A stretch of 64,000 nt of DNA from Isochrysis galbana. Taxonomy: Eukaryota; Haptophyta; Isochrysidales; Isochrysidaceae. Made by a program: the position numbers and the translations under genes. The notes under the pieces were generated by a model, which ran no database searches, was not told the DNA's origin, and saw only the letters and a program-made list of their open reading frames with translations. This document shows, piece after piece, positions 29,668 to 41,219 of the stretch. How positions within the stretch are numbered: position 1 is the stretch's first letter; every line of letters starts with the position of its first letter. The DNA is taken from NCBI GenBank assembly GCA_018136815.1, contig CM030932.1:6548915-6612914 (forward strand), given 5' to 3'.

Positions 29668-29766
29668 CATGAACACTGCTTTTCTTTCTATTGTGGAAAT
29701 TTAAGGTGTGGCGCCTTTCTGCTGCTCACCGACGAAGCGAAGGCAACGTTGGCCGCGCGCATGAAC
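29548..29766 (+). repeat. Tandem partial duplication of the small membrane gene's 3' end
   Basis: cttttctttctattgtggaa then atttaaggtgt and gctgctcaccgacgaagcga, aggcaacgttggccgcgcgc occur at 29558-29655 and again at 29678-29762. The second copy lacks about 14 bp (aaaacagacaagat) and carries TGG at the position of the TAG. Confidence 0.9.
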
Positions 29767-29852
29767 AACTCGAGGTTCCCTTTTTGTCACACCCACCATG
29801 TGGTTCCCTTTTTTGTCACACCCACCATGTGGTTCCCTTTTGTGTCACACCT
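29766..29852 (+). repeat. Three tandem 29-31 bp units
   Basis: ggttcccttttttgtcacac followed by ccaccatgt is repeated three times. Single copies of the same core occur at 28775-28795 and, inverted, at 17240-17262. Confidence 0.9.
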
Positions 29853-30185
29853 TGAACGATCATCCCGCCCTTGTTGAAGAATGCAACCATGCCCGCTGCC
29901 CGAGTTGAAGAATGCAACCACGTGGGCGTCAGACTGCCGACGTCCGCCCTTGCACGCCCATAGCCAGCACACCGGGCGGATGGCGACGTCTGAAGAAAGA
30001 CTTCACACGGTTTCAACGCCGTTTGCTGCAAAGCAAAAGGCAAGCGATTCCCCACGAGACTCCAGGACGCATTTCGCCCCAGTCTGCTGCACGTTTGTAC
30101 TGTAATAAGGGGGTCCTTTAAGTAGAACTTATACCGTCCACACGGGGGGCACTTGCGAAAAAAACAACCAAACCTGAGGTTGCAC

Positions 30186-30360
30186 CCTCTCAGGCGTGCC
30201 TGTCAGTGGGAGAGTGGGTCAGCAGGGCAGTGGCCTCCTGGCAAGGCCCATCAGGCATGCCAGGAGGATGGGTGGTTCCTCCCCCGCGGCAGGGGAGGAG
30301 TGGAGAGAGAGGGGGGCTCGTGCCCCCCCATGGGCGAACCAAGTATAAACTTAGTTGAAC
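30186..30360 (+). repeat. Dispersed repeat, family A, 3' portion with intact tail
   Basis: Holds gagagtgggtcagcagggca, gcatgccaggaggatgggtg, cccccccatgggcgaacc and the tail agtataaacttagttg. The 5' two thirds of the family are absent. Confidence 0.85.
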
Positions 30361-30399
30361 GCGCCAAATATAAATATGTTTGACGATATGTCGTTGATA

Positions 30400-30560
30400 T
30401 TCGTGCCTACCCCTAGTACGCCCCATGGGCGCTACTCGCTACATTGGACATTGGGCCCGGTTTAGGCGGCGGGTTCCGGGAGGGCGGCGGGGGGGCGGGG
30501 AGGGGGGGGGGGGGCGGCGCGTGCTCCATGACCCTATCGTTTTCACGATAGTTGAGCGAC
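30400..30560 (-). mobile_element. Degenerate LINE ORF1 start, copy 4
   Basis: The minus strand has a short hairpin-like leader (actatcgtgaaaacgatagg) before an ATG that reads MEHAPPPPPLPAPPPPSRNP. This is a corrupted version of the MERAPxAPTSQPP start with G/C homopolymer expansion. Confidence 0.45.
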
Positions 30561-30748
30561 TGAAGACAAAGGAGTGGGGGGGGGGGGGGGGCAAGGGCGC
30601 TGTCAAGGGTCACCCTACATAGGCTTGGGATTTGCGAAACGGTCGCCTGCATCTTATTCAAGATGTTATTAACGTGAGCACCGTGGAACGTGCGTATGAC
30701 GCATTAACATCAACACCAGCGCGGTCCGTACTCTATAGAGCTGGTAAG

Positions 30749-32567
30749 TTAGAAGATTATGCAAAATTCTCCAAGTGCCGCTCGGAGACCCCCGCCCCTG
30801 CTAAGAGCGTCGCTCTCCTCGATCTCATCGCTTTCTTCGCACAAAGAAGAATGCTCATAGTTCACTAAGTCTACAGTTGGCCCGGCAGAGCTCCGGGCCA
30901 CAGAGTATTGCGAGAGGAGAAGCACTTCAAGCTCCGCCCGATCGCCGTCCGAAATGCTCGACCGATCCACACCTAGATCGTCGAGCCTCCTTTTGATCTC
31001 AGAGAGCGGAATGGCGTGGATATCGGGAGGTGGCGGGCGAGCGGAGCGGTGACGTACCGGCCGGCAAGAGGAGGGCGGCAATTCGGGCGGCGTCTCGCGC
31101 TGTAGGCGCTCTAGCTCCTCCAAAACAAGAGGATCGTCGAGGTCGATCCCTGCAGCGCATGGGGACCAAGTCGGTGCAGGCTACATGTGCGAAGCATATT
31201 GTGGCCGGGACCGAAAGACGCCGACCAGATGAGGCTTATGCCTGGCGCCAACGCAGGGCGAAGATGTTTGGGAGAGCTGATGCATGGTGTGATGCATGAT
31301 GTTGAGTGGAGTAAGTGGATGGGGCGAGCCGGTTTATCCTTCAGCTGAGGTGCAGCAGCACACCTCGCCTTCTCGCGTCCTCGCGCTGTTTGGCCGTCGG
31401 ATTACGGAAGTCGATGCGTGACGTGCCGCGCTTCGCCCGCGCCGCTTCAGCCCGTCTATATATGGCAAGTTGTCGCCGCCGCTCCTTCACGCGCGCCTGG
31501 ATCTCTTTGGCCGCCTGCTGCTGTCCCCTGGAACGCAGCATCTGGGCCACAGCTGCAGCTTGCTCGACGTCCGCCTCGAGCTCCTTAAGGTTTGGCGTGC
31601 GGTCAGCATCCCCCTGACGGCTGAAATTGGCGCGCTCCTCGCCATCACGTGCGGGCCAGCTACAGTCAGCGCCCTTGCCATCTCCTTCAAGACTTGATGA
31701 ACCCGGCACACGGCGGTCGGCACGTCCCCTACAGGTGTCGTCCGCCAAACCCTTGGACCCTGAGCCCTCCGCCCTGCCAAACATGCGAGCAAACGTGCTC
31801 GTGTCGGCCTCGCGCTGCACAGCCTTCTCGGTCTTTAGCTTACTCAGCAGCTCGCGCACGGATCTGTCGTCGGGCGAGATCCGTGCCGCTTCGGTAAGGT
31901 CGCGGATAGCGGCGTCTACCGCATCCGTGCCTGCCGATAACGGCTCGATGCGTGCACGTGCGCGCCGGTATAAGGCTTTGATGCTAAAAGGATCGAGGCT
32001 TAGGACAGTGGTGCAGGCGGCGACGCACAGTGCGTAGTCACCATCTGAAGTAGTCCCTGAGAGCTCTGAGGCATGCTCGGCGTCACGAGGCAGCACAGCG
32101 CGTCCGAGGTAGGCAGCAGCCAGGTTGCTGTAGCACGAGACGAGCAGCGACGTCACCTGCTCATGCACATCGCTCCCAGGCTCGCCACGCTCATCCACTT
32201 CCTCGATCGTCTCGTCACGAACGCCCCGTTTCCTCCAGTTCGGGTCCTTGTTCTTGGCGTACCGGAAAATACCAGCCGCCTTCTCGTATAGGCTGACGGC
32301 AGCGGAGAAGTCCTGCTGGCGGAAGCGATCGTTGCCCTCATCCTTCAGGGCTCGCGCATGCACTAGCCTCTCTGCGACCGCCATATCGCGCAGCTCAAGC
32401 ACCCTGCCATTCATGAAGAGCGTGTTCTGGTAGAAAGCAGGCCACGAGTCGAAGACACGCCGTTGCTGTTCCATTTGCGCTCCCTTGAGCTTGATAGCTT
32501 GCTGCGACGTGAGGGGCGCGGCGCCAGTGAAGGCCGGGTTCCGGGTAGTGATCGACTTGAGAAGGCA
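30749..32567 (-). CDS. TPR-repeat protein, two exons seen, 5' exon missing
   Basis: The larger exon (32567-31364) starts after acceptor gccttacag and encodes VHARALKDEGNDRFRQQDFS, AAVSLYEKAAGIFRYAKNKD, LLVSCYSNLAAAYLGRAVLP and LDPFSIKALYRRARARIEPL, i.e. three TPR-like helix pairs with an insertion (NWRKRGVRDETIEEVDERG) typical of a protist TPR subfamily. The C-terminus is charged and helical (IQARVKERRRQLAIYRRAEA). A GT donor at 31363 joins in phase to an AG acceptor at 31151-31150, giving RRRGIDLDDPLVLEELERLQ. The second exon runs to a stop at 30749 and contains IHAIPLSEIKRRLDDLGVDR, a SAP-like helix. About 534 codons are visible. TPR proteins of this layout act as co-chaperone-like scaffolds, but the partner is unknown. 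The first exon and start codon are not identified. Confidence 0.75.
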
Positions 32568-32849
32568 CTGTAAGGCAGAGAAACTACATGGAAAATGCAT
32601 GCCGAGGAGCGGGCAGCCGACAAAGCGCCAATTGAGGGACCACAACTCTCCTTGCCCTCAAGGCTGAGTCCGTGGGGGTGGTCCATGAGCATAGATCGCC
32701 AGCGCAGCACCATTCTCAGAAGCAGTGCCCGAGTGTGCGCGCATCCGTGTGTGACCGGGACGAAGCGCTGCTGAACGCAGGGGACAGCGCATGCGAGAGA
32801 ACTAGAGGGAGAGATAGAGAGGAAGAGAGCACGCCGCTCATTGTGCCTG

Positions 32850-33430
32850 CTGGCTCCTTGATCTGCAATGAAGATCCGCTCAAATGGCACACTCATTCCA
32901 ATCTCTTCTACCCTCTTCTTCATCCTCTCTCCCTTCTCCTGCTGCCCATCGTGCCCGTCCACACCTCCCATCCCCTTCCTCCCACTCAGCATCTTGCTCG
33001 CCCACGCTTCTCTCCTCCTCCTCCCCTTCCCTCCTCCTCCCCCACACCCCTTCTCCTTCCCCACTCCCCTCCTCCTCCCCCACACCCCTCCTCCTCCCGC
33101 ACTCCCTCCCTTACTTCTCACTGCCTCCATCCATGAGGCTCCATCCATAGAGTAAAGCCTCATGGATGGCAACCCCCCTCTGTAGCCTTCCTTCCTCCGC
33201 GGCTGCTGCAGCCCACCTGCATGAGAGAGCCCAGCTCGGCCGAGGGGTTCAGTAGAGCCGAGTCCATCGCGGCTGTGTGTAGAGATGGGAAGAGGAGGGA
33301 GCGAGGTGGCGGGAAGGGGGGGGGGGGAGGGCGGTGGGGGGAGGGGGAGGCAGGGGGCGGAGAGGGGTGGGGGGGTGGGGGGTGGGGGGGGGAGAGAGAG
33401 AGAGAGAGCGCGCGCCAAAGTTTTCTTGTT
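32850..33430. repeat. Low-complexity C/T then G/A region
   Basis: 32940-33120 is CTCCTCCCC-type pyrimidine sequence with cctcctcccccacacccctc-like units. 33300-33405 is G-rich with GAGAGAGA at its end. A short inverted pair (gaggctccatccatagagta against taaagcctcatggatgg) lies at 33135-33170. No gene is supported. Confidence 0.8.
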
Positions 33431-33649
33431 GTGTGAGTATAACCTTAGTGCTGTGGGTCCGCAGCCCTCGACGGCAATGGAGCAACGGAGACCACCTACA
33501 GCAAGCCACGGAAGCTTGGTATAATACGTCATATGGTAAGTGGGTAGGGATCTACATTTACAGAATATTTTTTGTGCCATGCGGAATCTCAGCAGGTGGT
33601 TGGCATCGGTGGCGCATTGAGGTGTCGGCCATATGTAGGCGGGGGGAAG

Positions 33650-34192
33650 CCCGGATGGGCCGTCAGCCTTATATTAGGTCATTAGGTCCTGATGTCGATA
33701 TCATGATATTAGGTCCTCTAGACCGGATACCTGATACTAAGGGCCGCAGGCTACGTGACTATGCATTACAAGGGTAAACGCTAGCATTGAAATTGACTTA
33801 AATTCGACGTAGGAATAAATGGTAAATGGGTTGAACTAGGTTTAGAGGTTGAGGGCTGCTCGAAGACCTAGGGTTGCAAGACCGTGGACCGTGGGAGTTT
33901 GAGTCTAAATAACCGTGTTGCCTTGATGGGCGAGCTTGCAGCTTGGGATAGTTGGATGGAGATGGTCCTCGATGAACCTTGCTTGAGGACGAGCTGGTTT
34001 CTGGTTTGTACGTTTTCGTTAGTGTCTGGTGTAAGGTGTCGTTCCGTCAACTATGGGACATCAGCCGAATGAATGGCGAATGGAGCCATCAATTAGTCTT
34101 AGTGCCTACCTGATATTAGGCTGATGTTAGGTCCTGATATCAGTCTAAGGTCTCCGATACCTGACGGCCTTTGACCTGACGGCCCATCCGGG
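33650..34192. mobile_element. MITE-like element with 17-bp perfect TIRs
   Basis: CCCGGATGGGCCGTCAG at 33650-33666 is perfectly inverted at 34176-34192. Just inside both ends are CCTGATATTAGG/CCTGATATCAG palindromic words like those of the 17.9 kb MITE. The 540-bp core is non-coding and includes gtcaactatgggacatcagc, which resembles the duplicated sequence at 6.16 and 6.36 kb. The flanks are G-rich (ggggggaag and gggggggaga), so an 8-bp duplication is possible but not clean. A solo end of the same type is at 7.87 kb. Confidence 0.75.
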
Positions 34193-34599
34193 GGGGGGGA
34201 GAGGCTGCATCAACCTCAGGTTAAGGCGCGGGACTTCTACTTCTATCTACCGTCCCCGTTGTGCACTTGTGACTTCTACTGCCCCCCCTCCCCTTGGCCG
34301 CCCCCCACCTCGTGACTTCTACCGACCTCCCCCCACTTCCATCCACCTCCTTGGCGAAAGACGAAACTTTTTGAAACTTATTTGAAAGTAGTTTGTTGAG
34401 GGCAAAGCCGCCCCAAAGCCCCAAAACACACCGGGTACACCAAGGGCAGGGGGTCTGGAGTTGGCTGATTCAGCAACACTTCAGCTGGCTCAACAACCCT
34501 TCAAATTGACCGACCCCCCATCCCGATGCCGCGTGATCGCGCGCCGTCCGACCCTCCTTGTCTCTCAAAAAAAAAAGCATCTGAAGATTCTGGGCTACA

Positions 34600-35442
34600 C
34601 ACCTACTAGACTAGGGTACTTCCCCATCCCTACTCCATCGCCCTTAACTTCCCTTTCCTCCACCTCCTCCCCTTCCCCCCTTCATTCCTTTGTCTTCGGT
34701 ATCCGGGGGTCGGCTCGGGTGCTCTACCACGAGCCTGGTTCAAAGCGCGGGTTCCGGGCAGGCCTGTTGTTGGTCAAGTGTCGTCGTGTGTCTGTTGGGT
34801 CACGGGCTTACTCGTCCTTCTCGCCCGTGCTGGCCGCTAGTGTGTCTCAGTGGCTTTATGTCCAGTCGAGGTGTATCTCTTCTCAGATTTGTTCTGGGTC
34901 GGGCCCCTCGGCAATTATATATGCCACCCCCATCGAGGTGGTCAGCGTTTGTAGCTCCAAACTTGGTTCTAGCTTTCCTCTTGCACCTAGTGTGAACAAA
35001 GGGTATATATCATTCATGTCGATCCTTTTTTTCGGCTGTCTGCCCATGCCTGCTTGGGCGGTCCTAGCCGAGTCTGTCGTACTTGCAAATAGTAGTGCCT
35101 TGCTTGGTGTCGTGTACCTGTCTATCGTACTGATTCCTCCGAGGATTCAATGCCGTCGTAGTGTATCCTGTAAAAGTCTGTTAAGATATACCTCCATGCT
35201 AGAGTGTAGAGTATGGTGAGCGATCTCGGTGTTTTCCCCCCGGGGTGCATGAAAAGGTTATCTACGATTACCTCTTCCCTGCTTCTACCGCTTCGGGGGG
35301 TGTACCTTGCCAGTTTGTCGAGCGTTTCGAGTATCGTGACTATCCTCGGGCATTCGCCTAGGTGGGTGGAAGATTCGTCAGTTAGCCGCCTTGCACATGC
35401 GGCAAGTTTTGTCTCTCCATACCTGCGCGAGCAGCGTTTCAA
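34600..35442 (-). mobile_element. LINE ORF2 C-terminal region, broken
   Basis: The minus strand reads KTPRSLTILYTLAWRYILTD then FYRIHYDGI from 35250 to about 35140, preceded by THLGECPRIVTILETLDKLA. The LYTLAWRYIxxDFYRIxF block recurs at 52913-53317 (LYAIAWRYMIRDFYRIEFES), so both are 3' ends of one LINE family, after the RT. The H...C pattern (RRYGETKLAACARRLTDEST-like, then THLGEC) fits the zinc-binding zf-RVT region. Frames stop at 35122 and resume shifted, so it is inactive. Confidence 0.6.
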
Positions 35443-35689
35443 GCGCTGAGGTCCTGTTTCTGTAGCTTGAGTGCGCGTTTGGAGTGCGCAGGCAGGGTGC
35501 TTAAGGTGCTAGCCGCTAGCCGGGAGCGCATTGCTATTATCTTGTGTGCTGTCCGTGTAGGCCCGTGTAGGAAGGCCATTCTCTATCACCTCAGCCTGGG
35601 TCACATTGGGCGTTGCGGTGGGGCTGACGGCCATGCTGCGTGGGCAGGTGCGAAGCAAGAAACACCCGAGTGCGATGGCATGAAGCACC

Positions 35690-35930
35690 GGTGAGGCCGC
35701 CGACTGGTGTTCCCTGACCATTTAGTCCGAACACCAGCGATAAGGGGGGGCTGACCACCGCCGTGCTCTTGCTGGAGCGCGGCGAAGGTCGGCCTGTCAC
35801 GGTGGGTCGGTCGCCATTGCTCCGCTCCCACTTCGGATTGCGAGGGGGGAAAGGCGCGGGAAATCTTCGCCCCCTCTCGTGAAAAGAATCTTCTGACCCT
35901 CAGATGTACCGCCTTTTTTTTCAACCCAAT
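35690..35930. other. No gene recognised
   Basis: Short frames only, between a LINE remnant and the family A repeat. Possible 3' tail sequence (ccgccttttttttcaaccca) at the right edge, repeated at 36680-36700. Confidence 0.4.
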
Positions 35931-36600
35931 ATCCAACTAAGTTTATACTTGGTTGACCCATGGGGGGGCACGAGCCCCCCCCTCTCTCCACTCCTCCCCT
36001 GCCATGGGGGAGGAACCACCCATCCTCCTGGCATGCCTGATGGCTTGCCAGGAGGCCACTGCCCTACTGACCCACTCCCTTCCCCACAGGCTCGCCCCAT
36101 TCGCCCATCCTGGCCCCTCGTGACCAGCCCAATGCTCCAACCCCCCCTCCCCCCCTGGTCGACAGGCAGACAGGTGCAGCGTGGGGGCCCCAGAGGCTCG
36201 GGAGCGCCAGCGAGGGAGAGGCAAGGGAGGCCAGGGCCCAGTCCCAGCCTCCTCTGCCCCCAGAGCTGGCCTCCAGGAGCCTCCAGGGGTCGCCAGGGGC
36301 AGCTGGAGGCCTGCCGCGGGCGCGCCATCGCGCGTGCCGCAGGAGAGGGGAGAGAGAGCGCGGAGAAGGGGGTGGGCGCGAGCGAGAGCTCCGCCCACCG
36401 GAAAATCGGTAAGTCTCGCGCCTGTTTACAGGATAAGACGAGACAGAGTCGGCCGCCCACTCGGAGACACAGGAGGAAGGGGGGGAAAGATCACCGGGGG
36501 GGGGCGCGGGCCACCGGACCATATCTAAGCCCTCCACCCCAATCCCCCTAGTAGTGTAACGGGGGGGGCCGCCTGATGGCGGGGGGAGAAGGGCCGGGGA
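35930..36600 (-). repeat. Dispersed SINE-like repeat, family A, longest inverted copy with tail
   Basis: Reads on the minus strand from the gcccttctccccccgccatc region through tatggtccggtggcccgcg, cttatcctgtaaacaggcgc, gcacctgtctgcctgtcgac, gatgggtggttcctccccca to the tail caagtataaacttagttgga, directly followed by tattgggttgaaaaaaaa. The terminal A-rich stretch is what a retroposed element would carry. Strong match in order and length to 28255-28800. Confidence 0.88.
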
Positions 36601-36609
36601 ATGGGGGTG

Positions 36610-37270
36610 TAGAGAGTATGCTACGTGCTACTTGTAGTGGGTAGTGGTTCCATTCGCCGCGAGTGCGGTAAGACTATTAAAAGGTTTTTTTTTCAACCCA
36701 ATATCCCCCACATCTAGCAGAGACGAAGGCCCGCGCTCTGGCTTCCAATCTAGGGGTAGCACTCGCATCGTAGAGGGCGCTCTCGACAGCTACCGAAAGA
36801 CGCGCAAGCCGTCGACACAAGTCAAAGCTAAATCGACGCACACGCACACAACGACTCGCACACCCCAATCACGCAACCATTCATGGAACCGTATGAACAA
36901 AAAACACCTTCAGCTCCAAAGGCTCCAAAAGCAGCAAAGGCATCTACTCATGCTATGCATCCCACATCAAACATCAGCACAACAAGATTGAATCAAGAGG
37001 CCTGCATGGACCACACTTTCTGAACCGGGCCCAAGGTAGTTCACCTGGGCCGGACCCTAGAAACCAAAGAAAAAGGAAAGAAGGGGGGAAGGGGAAGAAG
37101 TGGAGTGAAGGGACGTAAGGGCGGTGATAGTAGGGAGGTACTGCAGATGCCGGGACCCTAGAAGGCGCGTAGCCCTGAATCTTCAGATGTTTTTTTTTGC
37201 TCTAGAATCTCCCATGTTGAGGATGGGAGGCTCTCGGAACCATAAAGCACCGCCCAGGAGTGCTCAAGCT
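36610..37270. other. No gene recognised
   Basis: Contains a second aaaggtttttttttcaaccc phrase near 36683 and otherwise undistinguished sequence; no open frame has recognisable content. Confidence 0.4.
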
Positions 37271-37275
37271 CAGGC

Positions 37276-38298
37276 TTGCTCGGCTTGTCTTCGTTCGCGC
37301 CCCTTATCCAACCCGCCTCGCATCTATTGGCTGCGCTCAAACGGTGGAGACCACATACTGTCCTTGCGGCCACCCTCTCGCGGCTCCACACCAGGCGCCG
37401 GGCTCTCCCGGAATGGCTGAACGGGCGCGATGTACTCGATGTTTGCCAATTGCATGTAGGCGTGACAGAAGCGCAGCAACCGCGACTTTGCCGAGTAGAT
37501 AGATACAACCTCGTGCGCTTCAAAGACAGAGGTAGGCCATATGTTGAGCATGAGGTGGCCCTTGTCAAGCATCGCGTCGCCCCTCCTGGGTCAGAACCAG
37601 CTGGTGACAACGAGGCGTGGGCGACTTTCCAGGTGAGCACACTTGAAACTATTCATCTCATCCAAAACCGAATGGTCTGCGCTTAGCGGTTAGGCCGAAG
37701 CGTTGCTGTTCATTATGCGCCCGGTAGCCTATCAAATGATGTGCAAACGCCTCCCTCCATTTAACTTGACTGCCGGTTCTTTCAAAAGAAACGCGGGCAC
37801 GCGGGCCCCAATGCCTTTGATTGCTGCCCACCATCTAAGGTTTCGTGGTTGCCGCGAGGACGAACTCCTAGTTTCAATGCCATCAACATCGCTGAATTCA
37901 CCTGGATAGACACGCTCTTCATGGCCGAAGAGGGGCGTGAGTGGCGGCGAATCCCGAATATTCGCGGAAAAGAACGTCGAGGTATGCGCAAGGGCACCTT
38001 CTCGACTTCGTCAGCCAAGACTCAGGAGGCGTCGCGTGGCACATCCAGCCACGACCCAGCTCCCATGGTTCAAGTTGAGGACGTCAACCCTGGCCTGGAT
38101 GCCCCCGTGGATCGCGGCATCGCGCTTTTTGCGCGGCGGGCAACGGGGGTTCCGCTCACCAAAGGCGATGCAAAGAGGCTCGCTGCAGTTGGACTGTCGG
38201 CCGAGGCTAGTGTGGAAGAGTTGGCCAACACACTTTTCAAAGACGACGCAGAGCTTCTTAGAGGTGCAATGGCGCTCATCCAGTCCATGCAGGAGTGA
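37276..38298 (+). CDS. Unidentified two-exon protein
   Basis: The first block (37276-37632) reads WLNGRDVLDVCQLHVGVTEA, QQPRLCRVDRYNLVRFKDRG and VEHEVALVKHRVAPPGSEPA, then DNEAWATFQ followed by gtgagc, a good donor. The second block (about 37840-38298) reads KVSWLPRGRTPSFNAINIAE, FTWIDTLFMAEEGREWRRIP and VDRGIALFARRATGVPLTKG, then ASVEELANTLFKDDAELLRG with a stop at 38298. The exon-like junction and protein-like composition support a gene. The exact acceptor is not certain, and no family or motif is recognised. Confidence 0.45.
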
Positions 38299-38494
38299 AT
38301 GGCTAGTGACGAAAAACGTCGGCTCAAGGCGGCATCACAAAGTTCTGTGAAGCGATTGCATGGATGAGAAGCCGGCGCATTGGAATACTAGGCGAGCTCA
38401 TCCCATTATGTGGGGCATTCACACCGTAACAAACAGGGACGAGCTCATGCGGGTTGTGTGATACATAAAAAACCTTTTTTAATATTCACTCACG

Positions 38495-38640
38495 CCCCAC
38501 ATGCGACAACTAAATTTATACCAACACCCATGGGGGGGCACGAGTCCCCCCCTCTCTCCACGACTGAGGCCGCTGCCAGCCCGGTAGTCATAGGAGGAAG
38601 GGGGGAACGGATCACCGGGGGGGGGGCACCGGGCCATATT
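38495..38640 (-). repeat. Dispersed repeat, family A, internally deleted inverted copy
   Basis: Keeps the cacgagtccccccctctctc edge beside a decayed tail (aaatttatac) and, after a deletion, ggaggaaggggggaacggat and the gggccatattta end. The middle two thirds are missing. Confidence 0.65.
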
Positions 38641-39789
38641 TAATATTCGGGATTCTCGCCCCGCGTACAGCCTTGCACTTCTATCCTACAGCCACGCCCG
38701 CTTGCTTGCTTCTCTTGCCACTCCTTCCACTCGCCTTGCGGCCCGTCCCCTCGTGCTCTACTTAGGGGCTCGGTGAACGGGGGCCTTCCAATTCCAGAGG
38801 CAGGCGGCTTGTTCCGATCCCCGATGGTCTAGTTCCATTCTCCCTCATGCGCAATAGACTCCGCGCGTGTCTAGACCGCTGGTCATACGACTATTCTCAG
38901 ACCCAGGAAAATTGAGTCGAGCGCACAGGCACAGAATGAATTTTTGTGAGCTCGAAAGCCTAGCCGTGTCACGCCCTTGAAAGTCTTGTCGCATGCACTG
39001 GAGGGGGGACAAATATCGAGGGGAGGGGGCAGTGCCCTCAACCCCCCCTGATGTAGTCGTTGTCACGCTCTTGACGCGCCTTTGACCGCACATCGAGGCT
39101 AGAACGTAGTACGTAGAAGCCTCTACGGTTGCGGAACCTTGGTCGATTCGTCTCCAGCCAATCTGCGAGGTCCACTCCACGAGGAACGTAGTACGTAGGA
39201 GCCAACTAACTTTATAGTCAGTTGCCATGGAGTGCGCCGACGCGCCCCCTCTCTCCTTCGGGCACCCCGCCGCGGGCGCCCCTCCAGTGTCCATGGAGCA
39301 GTCGCAGGCGAAGCGACCGCGTCCTCCCGCGGAGGCCGATAATAACCTAACTGAGCATTAGTACCACTACTCTCACTAGCCCGGTACTAACACGACAGCC
39401 CTCAGCGCACCTGCCCGTACACCTTGGCGCGTGTTGTTGCCACAGATACATACATCTATGCACCCCTCCACATCTCCCCCCTCGCAAGCCCCCGGCTCCC
39501 ATTCTAACTCCCCACAAGTTAAAATGAGGGAAAACCCATTGAGGCGGACCGATCGACGCCGGCCGACTCTCCGGGAAAAAGCACCGGGGGGGGGGGGAAC
39601 CTCTCGTCAAATAAGGAGAACGGCCCTTCCAGCTCGCGCCGTGAGCAGTTCTCGAGAAATAAACGACTGCGAGTCGAGTAGCCTGTGCCACCTTCAGGAT
39701 ACTCTTCTCGAGCTTGAGCCGTTCCCTTCTCTCTCCCGCCTGTCGCCGGCCGCCTCCTACCCGTTTGCTTACGCAAACGGGGCCTGTTT

Positions 39790-40330
39790 CTAACCGCACT
39801 CCATCGGGGGGGGTGCAAAACCCCCCTCTCCCTCTCTCCACTCTCTCCCTTCGTCGTCCCTGCGGCGCGTCGCCATGCGGCGCGCCCTGGCCTGCTCTCA
39901 GGGGCCCTTTGGGGGCTCCCAGGGGGCCAGCAAGGGCAGCTCAGGGGGCAGTGGAGGCTGGGGCTCAGCCCCTGGCCCCCCCTGCCTCTCCCACGCTCGC
40001 CTCGCTGGCCATGGGAGCATGGGAGCCGCCCAGAGACACCTGTATGCCTGGCGACCAGGGACAGAGGGGGAGTCAGCTCGAGGGCAGGCCCAGCGCGGGC
40101 GTGGGAGTGCGGCTCGCGGGCCGCGCCCCCGAAGGGTCTGGGCCAGATTGTTGAGTGCCCTGCCCCTGCCAAAGGGCAGGGGCTGGGGTTGATTGTACGG
40201 GCCCACCCCGGGGGGTGTCCGCGATGGTGTGAGGGGGGCCCGAGGCCCCCATTGTCCCCCACTTATAAAAGTAGGTTGTCTCCCGCGGAGGCCGAGCAGG
40301 TGAGCGCGATTCCCATCGCGCCACACGGCC
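39790..40330 (+). repeat. Diverged relative of family A
   Basis: Shares the pattern of cccccctctccctctctcca, then gcctgctctcaggggccctt and agggggcagtggaggctggg and the gacacctgtatgcctggcga phrase, but is clearly diverged and has different flanks. It may be a sister SINE family. Confidence 0.5.
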
Positions 40331-40331
40331 C

Positions 40332-41219
40332 GTGGCCCCGGCCACACCACCCACAGCAGCCATGCTGCCCCCCCCCCCCATGGAGGGCAGCATGGCAGCA
40401 TACTGGAGACTACACCAGGCTCTCACCAGACACGAAGCAGGACTCCCCCACTGGGCATGCCTCATGGCAGAGGCCTCACTCACCACAATCCACACATCCC
40501 CCCCCCGGCGGTACGGGGCCCATGGGCGCGACTCTGGGAATCGTTGCACACGAACGTGATACACAATGTATTCAAAGACGGAGCATTGACGACACCCTAT
40601 AGCAAAGAGGAGTGCTCGGCATACGTCGAGCACCTACCCGAGACCTTCACTCACGAAGGCCGCACGATCCACAAAGAAGAATTCTTGGACTCATGGGACG
40701 TGGTGGTTAGCCATGCGAGACACGTGCTTGGGCAAGCAAAGGAGCGTCCATTCCCAAACACGAAATACAAACGAGAGTCGCGAGGGAGGCGACCCGTCAC
40801 CGTCACAAGAGTCGGGGGACGCTCCAAAGAGAGAAACAAGAGTCTCAGAGGAGGAGCGCTACATTAGCAAGTTTAACAACATATGACTCCACGCCGATAC
40901 CGACTACCTAGGAGAGATATCCGGTACCGGAGGCGTAGCAAAAGAAGAAGAGATCCAACACTACCACCCACCGGCAAAATGGGAGGGCGGGTACAAAGGC
41001 CCGCGATTCATGGAATACCCCGTAGCAGACGAGTATGCTATACAAAAAGGGAAGATCGCGCTAGACGCGATCACGGTGTCAGACATCACGAAAACCGCGC
41101 TCAAAGCCGCCAGGAAAAACGCCGGCCTTCGAATGTTGCCGGCCGAGCTCTGGCGCGAGTCGCGAAAGGGCTTCCTTGAAGCCAGCGGCGTCGGCGTTGC
41201 CCTGTTCTTCTGCGCGTAG
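40332..41219 (+). pseudogene. Broken open frame, probably element-derived
   Basis: Three frames follow each other: MEGSMAAYWRLHQALTRHEA; then VRGPWARLWESLHTNVIHNV, FKDGALTTPYSKEECSAYVE and EEFLDSWDVVVSHARHVLGQ up to 40867; then, from about 40893, DTDYLGEISGTGGVAKEEEI, YKGPRFMEYPVADEYAIQKG and ITKTALKAARKNAGLRMLPA to 41219. The content is protein-like but two frameshifts or stops break it. I recognise no family. The setting among SINE-like repeats suggests a retroelement ORF. Confidence 0.35.

Noticed and set aside
34461..35219. 252-codon plus-strand frame with hydrophobic stretches
   Set aside because: It is antisense to the LINE C-terminal region, which has recognisable motifs on the minus strand.
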